The notes beneath the pieces were generated by a model that had not been told where the DNA came from, did no database searches, and saw only the letters and a list, made by a program, of their open reading frames with translations. A stretch of 5,431 bases of DNA, taken from Tannerella sp. (lineage in GTDB: Bacteria > Bacteroidota > Bacteroidia > Bacteroidales > Tannerellaceae). Position 1 is the first letter of the stretch. Every line of letters starts with the position of its first letter. The translations under genes were made by a program, and so were the position numbers. Below are positions 1 through 5,431 of the stretch, piece by piece. The DNA lies in NCBI GenBank assembly GCA_031261145.1, contig JAISJX010000030.1:1-5431 (forward strand). Direction: 5' to 3'.

Positions 1-1513
1 TTTCGATTAACGGTATATATTCGGAAATATCCGCTCCGGTATAGCGTTCTTTTTCCAATATCATCAGATAAAATTCAAAGGAAGTATCCCACAAATATTC
101 GAGCCAAAGATTGTAATCCACGCCTTTATCAAATTGCTCAGGTCTTGGACCGTCAATTACATAATCGGCGAAGGACGACAGCCCGGAGTTGTCTATTTGT
201 TCGGGGAAAAAGGCTCCGTCATGTCCCCAATAAGTTTTTGTGCGAATTTTCGCCGTCGGAAGAAGACGTTTGTAAAACTCAAAAGCTGGCGTCATCCATT
301 CAAAATCACCGCTTTTCAGCATCGGGAAATAACTCAATCGCTGGTTCTGCGCCGTAAATGTCCCGCCCGACCATTTCCGAAAATCGGGAGTATAAGGAAA
401 TCTTTCATCCACATAATACGGGTCGAAGGTAAACAGTCCGCCGTTGTACTTGGTGGGCCACTTGCCGTAAGCGTTGCAGGCATACATATAGCGCACCAGA
501 TGATAGTTGCGACTCAATTCATAGCCCTTATCCGTTCCGTCTTTGGATTCGATACGTATAAAACTTCGGTTGTTAATCTCTTTCCACCAGGCAAGATTTT
601 TCTTTTTGTCGCTGACCACCGGTTTGTTCAAAGCCTCCTTCCATGTCGCAACGCTTTCTGTTTGTTCCGTATGCAGTTTGATGGTCAGTTTCCATTGTTT
701 CAGCGGCTTTTCGCTTTCAAGTTTCCATGCTTTACAGTCTGTGTGACAATATTTACCCATACTTGTGCCTGCGGGTTTGAAACCGCCGGCTTCGAGGATG
801 CCGCCAAAAATCAGATTGCTCAAGGGATTAAGAAGCTGTTCTTTTACGCTTTCCAAACCTTGTTGCTTCACTGTGAGGTCGAATATGGTTTCTTTTTCAT
901 TGTGATGATAAAACAGAACTTTATTGCCGTCGTAATCCACTGCGTCTTTTTTGGTTTTCACATATCCGTCGGGTACGCCGGGTAAGCCATACCGGAAAGA
1001 AGTTTGCCAAAATTCCCCAAGGCGGTCGTAATTCCCGTTGACGATTGGGCGGTCTTGATATCGCCAGTTCTCATAGAAAATATTTGCCGCCAACTTTTGA
1101 CTGTTGGATACTTCTACATGAATCACGGGATTGAACACGTCCACCCAAATGCGAATGTCGGTAGCAATATTTTGACTGTTCTTTCCGTGAATCAGCACGC
1201 AGCCCTCATTCAGATTCAATTCCTGACGAAAAACACCATCTTCAAAGGGATTGGGTGAGAGTTGAATACGCACGCGCCCCAGTTTGAGCAGGGAATTATT
1301 TTCATCGAAAGCATCACTTCGTGCAATGTAAAACAGTATGTCGCCGTTTTCCACCCACACGTTCAAGCCGATGTCGCCGCCTCCGCAGGGCATACTTTCG
1401 CTCGAATTGACGCCGGGCGTGTCCCACGTTAAATTGTAATTCGGCGCTTCCTGCCCGATAGCAAAGAAACTCGGAAATAAAAATACTACTGCGATAAAAA
1501 AGATATTTTTCAT
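1..1513 (-). CDS. DUF5703 domain-containing glycoside hydrolase-like protein (partial, C-terminus beyond left edge)
   Basis: I translated the minus strand directly. The frame stays open for 504 codons from ATG at 1513 to the window edge, so the stop lies outside. An in-frame TAA four codons upstream, with no other start between, fixes the start. Residues 1-20 form a classic signal peptide (MKNIFF, hydrophobic core, FFAIG) followed by QEAPNYN. There is no lipobox cysteine, so the mature protein is probably periplasmic or secreted. Residues 28-85 match my memory of the DUF5703 N-terminal beta-sandwich: TWDTPG, SMPCGGGDIGLNVWV and ILFYIARSDAFDENN. This resembles the N-terminal domain of GH95/GH65-type enzymes. 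Residues 330-504 look like the start of an (alpha/alpha)6-type domain, with GKWPTKYNGGLFTFDP, GGTFTAQNQRLSYF and GHDGAFFPEQ. E438 in the last motif is a possible catalytic acid (inference). It lies 22 bp after the GH29-like gene, in the same operon. The family assignment is good; the reaction and substrate are unknown. Confidence 0.88.
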   Translation of the reverse strand, partial: MKNIFFIAVVFLFPSFFAIGQEAPNYNLTWDTPGVNSSESMPCGGGDIGLNVWVENGDILFYIARSDAFDENNSLLKLGRVRIQLSPNPFEDGVFRQELNLNEGCVLIHGKNSQNIATDIRIWVDVFNPVIHVEVSNSQKLAANIFYENWRYQDRPIVNGNYDRLGEFWQTSFRYGLPGVPDGYVKTKKDAVDYDGNKVLFYHHNEKETIFDLTVKQQGLESVKEQLLNPLSNLIFGGILEAGGFKPAGTSMGKYCHTDCKAWKLESEKPLKQWKLTIKLHTEQTESVATWKEALNKPVVSDKKKNLAWWKEINNRSFIRIESKDGTDKGYELSRNYHLVRYMYACNAYGKWPTKYNGGLFTFDPYYVDERFPYTPDFRKWSGGTFTAQNQRLSYFPMLKSGDFEWMTPAFEFYKRLLPTAKIRTKTYWGHDGAFFPEQIDNSGLSSFADYVIDGPRPEQFDKGVDYNLWLEYLWDTSFEFYLMILEKERYTGADISEYIPLIE

Positions 1514-1519
1514 ACGACA

Positions 1520-1535
1520 ATTTTAGAATTTTAGA
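1520..1535 (-). repeat. Two-unit 8-bp direct repeat (TCTAAAAT) in the leader of the DUF5703 gene
   Basis: On the minus strand, the 22-bp gap between the GH29-like stop and the DUF5703 start reads TCTAAAAT twice and then TGTCGT before ATG. The CTAAAA core is shared with the heptamer array at 4874-4912. No Shine-Dalgarno sequence is present. It probably serves as an A-rich translation leader (inference). Confidence 0.75.
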
Positions 1536-3647
1536 TTATTTTGAATTAGCGGTTTTCAACACATCTATTTCGGCGACAGCCATGGGTGCATCATCTACGG
1601 TAGATTTGGCAACAAAACGAATGTATCGTGCATTGACAGACTTCTCAAACCGAACGATCTGTGGCAAAGGATTGTTTCGGATATTGCCAAATTCGCCTTC
1701 GGCTATCGCTTTTCCCCATTGACCGGCGCGGGAAGCGACAAACACCTCGTATTTACTCACCAAACCGCTTGCATTATCGGCAGGAGGGGTGTATATCAAT
1801 GCGGAAATATCCGTCGAATTGGAAAGGTCAATGCACAGTTCCTGTTTTCCTTGCCCTGCTGTCGTCCAAACCGTTGAAGGGTTTTCATCGAATGCCCGAT
1901 TTCCCACAGGTTGCTCTGTCTTCCAGTTGCTTTTGGCAATACCAAACTCGCGCACAATGATTTCACCCGCTTTATCACCGGCAAAGGCTCTCAATTTGAA
2001 CATCCCTCCGTCAGGCAAGACAAAAGGTTGCAGATATTTTTCGGAAGCAACTGTCGGGTCGGAGCCGTCCAAGGTGTAATATACAGACATGGAGGCGTTC
2101 AAATTTGAGACGGAAACCTTTCCGTGCCTGTTGTGTGAAACAACCGGTAGATTCAACCGTTCGGGTTCCAGATATAATCCCACTTCCGACAAGGCAGGGC
2201 AGACAGGTCCCCAGGTGTGGATGCGCACTTTCGAGGCCTCTAACGGTGTGCGCCGCAACAAGCGTTGCGCACCGACTGACGATGCTTTTGCAAACAAACT
2301 CCAGTCTTTTCCATCGAAAACTTCTACCAAAATGCTGTCAATGCGCTGTCCCAACGGCAAATATTCCCTCAGCGACACGATATTGAAACGGGTTGATTGT
2401 AGCAGGTCGAGCGTTATTTCCCCCTCTGTAACCGCGTCATCCGTAGCCCAATACGTCGTTTTATCGTTATCTGTCAAGCGGGAAGGTGAAAATTTCTTGC
2501 TTTTCCCTCTCGTCTGATTGGCGCTGATTTTTGCCTGCCGGGCAAGATTTACGGAAAAAGTGCCATTGATTAACTTGCCCAAGCCTCGCAGCGATTCCAC
2601 ATCGCTGGTGAAAAGTTGTCCGTTTTTGTCAGGCGCCAATCCTATATCAAAAGAGGTGCCTCGTCCTACTGAATTGAAATACAGGTCAAAAAGTTTTTCA
2701 GGCGACTTGACGTACTTATCTTCAGACTGATGATAAAACCATCCCGGGCGAATGGGGACGTCACATTCGGCAGGCATCCAGTATTTGCCGTCGCGGTGCC
2801 CGTTGACGCTTTCCCTGTATTTGGTATGACCTGGGTTGGGTTTGCCGCCATCCGGGGCATGCGGAGTGTAAGTAGCCCAGCATGGCTCGCCGGCAAATCC
2901 CGATTCATTGCCTACCCAGCGCACATCATAGCCAACATCGCTAAAGATAGCCGCATGAGGCTGCAGTTCGCGCACCAATTGGAAAACCTCGTCCCAGTTG
3001 ATGTAGGCGGGGAAGTCAATGTCCCGTGTTTCGCGTGCTCCGCCATAATATCCATCGGGAATATGGTAAGCGTCACACCATACCTCGAAAATATCGCCAT
3101 AAAGCGTGAGCAATTCGCGCAATTGCATTCTGTAGCGTTCCAAATATTCCGGCTTTCCGAAATCGGCATCATTTCTGTCCCACGCCGCGCAATATACGCC
3201 GAACTTTAATCCGGCTTCGCGTGCTGCATCGGCAAACTCGCGTACCATATCACCCTGTCCGTTCCGCCAGGGGGCGCTTTTCACCGAATAGTCCTTGGTA
3301 GCGGTGGGCCAAAGGCAAAAACCCGAAATGTGTTTTGCCACCACTATCACGCCCTTCATGCCGACTTCTTTCATCACGCCCACCATTTGCTTAGCGTCAA
3401 ATTTTTCGGGATTGAAAAGGGAGGCAGGCTCATCGCCATAGCCAATTTCAACATTATCAACGTAGGTGTTGGTGGAAAAGTGAACAAGCGCATAAAAATC
3501 TACTTCGTGCCAGGCCAGTTGTCTTTCACTGGGCACCGGCAATCTTGCTTCCGGAGGTGCAACCTTCGGCTGACACGCGCTTAACAGCAGCACTATAAGA
3601 CTTATTAAAGCGAAACATCCTACTTTTTTTACTTTTTTTATTGACAT
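1536..3647 (-). CDS. GH29 alpha-L-fucosidase-like lipoprotein with F5/8 type C and chitobiase-like accessory domains
   Basis: A complete 703-residue gene. Residues 1-25 are a lipoprotein signal peptide with lipobox LSAC (C25). The next residues, QPKVAPP, lack the acidic surface-export signal, so a periplasmic-facing anchor is plausible. Residues 40-365 are a GH29-like (beta/alpha)8 domain closest to subfamily B: VHFSTNTY (H56), GFCLWPT, SVKSAPWRNGQGD, GLKFGVY, LRELLTLYGDIFEVWCD (probable nucleophile D192), LQPHAAIFSD and VRWVGNESGFAGE. E248 or E254 is the candidate acid/base. GH29 enzymes remove terminal alpha-L-fucose with retention. Residues 366-495 resemble an F5/8 type C (CBM32-like) domain (LTDNDKTTYWAT). 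Residues 499-570 resemble the chitobiase C-terminal module (YYTLDGSDPT). Residues 572-697 are a second F5/8-like domain (AFDENPSTVWTT, ARYIRFVA). Canonical motifs are altered: KHHDGF is KHISGF, and the nucleophile segment is CDAYH. True substrate could therefore differ from alpha-L-fucose. The start follows the previous gene by 14 bp. Confidence 0.92.
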   Translation of the reverse strand: MSIKKVKKVGCFALISLIVLLLSACQPKVAPPEARLPVPSERQLAWHEVDFYALVHFSTNTYVDNVEIGYGDEPASLFNPEKFDAKQMVGVMKEVGMKGVIVVAKHISGFCLWPTATKDYSVKSAPWRNGQGDMVREFADAAREAGLKFGVYCAAWDRNDADFGKPEYLERYRMQLRELLTLYGDIFEVWCDAYHIPDGYYGGARETRDIDFPAYINWDEVFQLVRELQPHAAIFSDVGYDVRWVGNESGFAGEPCWATYTPHAPDGGKPNPGHTKYRESVNGHRDGKYWMPAECDVPIRPGWFYHQSEDKYVKSPEKLFDLYFNSVGRGTSFDIGLAPDKNGQLFTSDVESLRGLGKLINGTFSVNLARQAKISANQTRGKSKKFSPSRLTDNDKTTYWATDDAVTEGEITLDLLQSTRFNIVSLREYLPLGQRIDSILVEVFDGKDWSLFAKASSVGAQRLLRRTPLEASKVRIHTWGPVCPALSEVGLYLEPERLNLPVVSHNRHGKVSVSNLNASMSVYYTLDGSDPTVASEKYLQPFVLPDGGMFKLRAFAGDKAGEIIVREFGIAKSNWKTEQPVGNRAFDENPSTVWTTAGQGKQELCIDLSNSTDISALIYTPPADNASGLVSKYEVFVASRAGQWGKAIAEGEFGNIRNNPLPQIVRFEKSVNARYIRFVAKSTVDDAPMAVAEIDVLKTANSK

Positions 3648-3661
3648 AATATATAAATTAA
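3648..3661 (-). promoter_or_regulatory. A/T-only 14-bp leader of the GH29-like gene
   Basis: The gap between the DUF4998 stop and the GH29 ATG contains only A and T (minus strand TTAATTTATATATT). It lacks a Shine-Dalgarno sequence and any room for a promoter plus leader, supporting co-transcription and the Bacteroidota style of translation initiation. Unlike the other two gaps, it has no CTAAAA repeat. Confidence 0.6.
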
Positions 3662-4873
3662 TTAATCAACTTTCGTTATCCGTAATCCGTAAAAATTATA
3701 ACCGGCCGTTCCATATATCCATTTGAGTTTGTGCTTTCCGGCGCTGAGTTTTACAGATGGCGTATCAGACCATACGGGACCGATATAACTCGTAGTGTTG
3801 GGAACTTTTATAGTACCGAAAAAATCAAACTCGTCAATGGTTAGAAAGGCTGTGGAAGTGTTGCTAGTCCCTCCTTGGAAATACGAGATTTGATATTCTC
3901 CGGGGTCTTGCACTTCTACCGTCCAATAGTACCAATCTCCCGCAGTGACCCATCCAAAACCCAGAAATCCTTCACACTGAGAAAGTCCATACGCCATGTT
4001 GACATCGCCACCATTCGGTCTATAGTTAGGGAAGTCATTTCCGCCTAAGTTTTGTTTGAAAAACGCTATGCCTCTTCCGCCGAGGTCGTAGTCGGCTCCA
4101 TTAATGATGCAGGGTGCAGCGGCAGAAACGATGTGTGGGACCCCGTTAAACGGTCGCGTCACATTGATGTAATCGTCAAACGCTTGTTGGGTTATCGTTG
4201 TAATTTCCACCAAACTGGAAATAACCAATGTATCAATTGCGCTTGTCGGCAATATATAGAAATCAACGTTTATTTGGGTGGTTTGTCCGGTCGGCAGATT
4301 AGTTAAAAAAAATCTGCTGTTCTCGGTTTGTTCATTGTGTAGAACATTGTCTTTGTCCGTATAGCTATAACGAATATCAGTGATTTGGTATAAATCGGGC
4401 GCTGATCCTATAACAACGATAGCCATTGACGTAGAAGCGGAATATGAAGAGGTAAAAAACAATGCCTCTAAATCTGCGGAAGTGAACGGTTTCTGGCGGG
4501 CTTCCACCGGTATGGATTTATTGCCATACTCGTCTTCGGTAGATATGGTAAAGCGATATGTGTTCGGCACGATAAGATCGGGAATGTTCACCCATGAACA
4601 CACACTGTCAAACACAAGTCGATTAGCGCCGTATTCCACCACCGTCTTTTTCGCTTTCGGCAGAAGCTTGGCCATTTCGGAGGCTTTCAAGCGGCTGCTG
4701 TACAAATCAATTTCCACCCTTTTGTTACCCATTCTCGCTACAATGTCTTCCTGCTTGTATCCGATGGGATACACCGTTTCCGAATTAGCCAACTCCTTGA
4801 TGTTGTCGTATATATCGCCGGTGCACGAATACATGGCAGCGACAACAATTATTAAAATAATATATCTTTTCAT
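3662..4873 (-). CDS. DUF4998 domain-containing lipoprotein with C-terminal CBM6-like carbohydrate-binding domain
   Basis: A complete 403-residue gene. The N-terminus (MKRYIILIIVVAAMYSC) is a short lipoprotein signal with C17 as the likely lipidated residue. The lipobox MYSC is slightly atypical. Residues 17-140 fit my recollection of DUF4998: an ETVYP segment, beta strands typical of an Ig/FN3-like fold, and DEYGNKSIPVE at the domain end. Residues 140-245 are a further beta-rich region with no clear name. Residues 255-401 match CBM6 and the related DUF5010_C type: ADYDLGGRGIAF, YRPNGGDVNM, GWVTAGDWYYWTVEV, PGEYQISY, a GTIKVPNT strand, LSAGKHKLKWIYG and a closing FYGLRI. No catalytic motif is seen. 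Families of this kind sit next to SusC/SusD pairs in Bacteroidota PULs. I infer a glycan-binding role at the cell envelope (an SGBP-like function), supplying the downstream hydrolases. The ATG at 4873 directly follows an A-rich repeat leader. The DUF4998 call is less secure than the CBM6-like call. Confidence 0.87.
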   Translation of the reverse strand: MKRYIILIIVVAAMYSCTGDIYDNIKELANSETVYPIGYKQEDIVARMGNKRVEIDLYSSRLKASEMAKLLPKAKKTVVEYGANRLVFDSVCSWVNIPDLIVPNTYRFTISTEDEYGNKSIPVEARQKPFTSADLEALFFTSSYSASTSMAIVVIGSAPDLYQITDIRYSYTDKDNVLHNEQTENSRFFLTNLPTGQTTQINVDFYILPTSAIDTLVISSLVEITTITQQAFDDYINVTRPFNGVPHIVSAAAPCIINGADYDLGGRGIAFFKQNLGGNDFPNYRPNGGDVNMAYGLSQCEGFLGFGWVTAGDWYYWTVEVQDPGEYQISYFQGGTSNTSTAFLTIDEFDFFGTIKVPNTTSYIGPVWSDTPSVKLSAGKHKLKWIYGTAGYNFYGLRITKVD

Positions 4874-4912
4874 CTTATTTTTAGTTTTTAGTTTTTAACT
4901 TTTAGTTTTTAG
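4874..4912 (-). repeat. Five-unit 7-bp tandem repeat (CTAAAAA type) forming the leader of the DUF4998 gene
   Basis: Read on the minus strand, the 39-bp gap is five heptamers followed by TAAG and then the ATG. The units are CTAAAAA, CTAAAAG, TTAAAAA, CTAAAAA and CTAAAAA. The array begins directly after the upstream TAA stop. There is no Shine-Dalgarno sequence. A-rich, unstructured leaders are known to favour translation initiation in Bacteroidota, so this probably acts as the ribosome-loading region (inference). Confidence 0.85.
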
Positions 4913-5431
4913 TTATTTTGTTGCCTTTCTGCCATAAAGCGTCAGTTCAGACAGGGAATCGCCATGGCCGGTATAATTATTGGTAAACCCTCTGACGGCC
5001 TGATACCTGAAATATCGGGTAGCCGGTGTATAATCCGGATCGTTGGGGTACATCAAGGCTTCGTTGCCTGCCACCGCTTGCCGGATTACATCTAAAGTAG
5101 CCATGTCCGATTCGGGCATCGGAATCTTAACTTGCTGAATGAGTTTCCATTCGCCTGTTTGAGCAAGGTCGTCGCCATCCCACCAATAAATGTTGTATAT
5201 CCCCACATTAACGTTTACATTAGTTAATCCATAGAAGTAACCTATCATATCATATTTCATATCGGACGGTCTCTCGAGGTTACACCAACGCTGATGGGTA
5301 ATAATGCGGCTTAGTTCGTAATAATCGCCAAGGTCAATAATGATATTCCAACCTGGCAGCGGATTGACATTCACCCCATTTACGTAGTATGCTATGTACC
5401 AATTACCATAGTTATTAACTTCACTTGTCCA
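4913..5431 (-). CDS. DUF5000-like / F5/8 type C-like domain protein, C-terminal fragment (start beyond right edge)
   Basis: The minus-strand frame is open from the right window edge to TAA at 4913-4915, giving 172 residues. A GTG at 5374 could be mistaken for a start, but the frame continues upstream in coherent protein (WTSEVNNYGNWYIAYYVNG), so the gene is 5'-truncated by the window. The fragment is one beta-sandwich domain: GWNIIIDLGDYYELSRIITHQRW, an inserted aromatic-rich segment (GIYNIYWWDGDD, then GEWKLIQQV), ATRYFRYQAVRGF, and a closing SLSELTLYGRK. The IDLG...LS.I and RY.RY...ELTLYG pattern is that of galactose-binding-like folds. It fits the C-terminal DUF5000 domain of PUL lipoproteins, which often carry DUF4959 and DUF5126 domains before it; those cannot be seen here. 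A role in envelope glycan binding is inferred from position ahead of a DUF4998 gene. It ends 39 bp before the next gene, in one operon. Confidence 0.8.
   Translation of the reverse strand, partial: WTSEVNNYGNWYIAYYVNGVNVNPLPGWNIIIDLGDYYELSRIITHQRWCNLERPSDMKYDMIGYFYGLTNVNVNVGIYNIYWWDGDDLAQTGEWKLIQQVKIPMPESDMATLDVIRQAVAGNEALMYPNDPDYTPATRYFRYQAVRGFTNNYTGHGDSLSELTLYGRKATK

Noticed and set aside
134..985. A 283-codon plus-strand open frame
   Set aside because: It lies wholly antisense to the DUF5703 gene, whose motifs and signal peptide are clear. The plus-strand product is low-complexity, Phe-rich and without recognisable domains.
1314..1520. A short minus-strand open frame beginning near the DUF5703 start
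   Set aside because: It overlaps the DUF5703 gene in another frame. The DUF5703 frame has the signal peptide and conserved motifs; this one yields an Arg-rich product typical of an out-of-frame reading.
2730..3209. A 159-codon plus-strand open frame
   Set aside because: It is antisense to the GH29 catalytic core, with no domain signal and no leader. It is a shadow of the real coding frame.
3324..3332. KHISGF as a sequencing error in a normal KHHDGF motif
   Set aside because: The reading frame is intact on both sides, several codon changes would be needed, and other active-site motifs of the same protein are also altered, so real divergence is the simpler reading.
4874..4912. Possible rho-independent terminator or promoter in the repeat gap
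   Set aside because: The T-rich appearance on the plus strand comes from the A-rich repeat. There is no GC stem, and 39 bp of this repeat shows no Bacteroides-type TTTG and TAnnTTTG promoter pair at proper spacing.
5372..5374. GTG as the start of the right-hand gene
   Set aside because: The frame is open upstream to the window edge and encodes sensible domain sequence. The protein from this GTG would lack a signal peptide and begin inside a beta-sandwich domain.

Overview
This window looks like the downstream part of a polysaccharide utilization locus (PUL) from a Bacteroidota genome, most likely Bacteroidales. The evidence is fourfold. The gene families are largely confined to that phylum (DUF5000-type and DUF4998 lipoproteins, and a DUF5703 glycoside-hydrolase-like protein). 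Secretion signals are of the lipoprotein or signal peptidase I type. The short intergenic leaders are extremely A/T rich with no Shine-Dalgarno sequence. The overall base composition is moderate. Genus and species cannot be read from the sequence.

All four genes are on the minus strand, so transcription runs from high to low coordinates. In transcription order they are: (1) 5431-4913, the C-terminal part of a DUF5000-like (F5/8 type C-like) lipoprotein whose start lies outside the window; (2) 4873-3662, a 403-residue lipoprotein with an N-terminal DUF4998-like region and a C-terminal CBM6-like domain; (3) 3647-1536, a 703-residue GH29 alpha-L-fucosidase-like lipoprotein with three accessory beta-sandwich modules; (4) 1513-1, the first 504 residues of a secreted DUF5703-family protein, which runs off the left edge. 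The gaps are 39, 14 and 22 bp, so this is almost certainly one operon. Its promoter and the expected SusC/SusD pair would lie to the right of the window.

The likely division of labour (inference) is that the DUF5000-like and DUF4998/CBM6 proteins bind glycan at the cell envelope, while the GH29-like enzyme and the DUF5703 protein trim it. Fucose, or a stereochemically related sugar, is the best guess for one residue of the substrate. The glycan itself cannot be named.

The most notable points are: the GH29-like catalytic domain departs from the canonical motifs at several active-site positions; the DUF5703 gene has no assigned reaction that I can name; and two of the intergenic leaders consist of tandem CTAAAA-type repeats, one a 5 x 7-bp array filling almost the whole gap. 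No RNA genes, mobile elements, CRISPR arrays or clear terminators were seen. No stretch over 300 bp lacks a gene.
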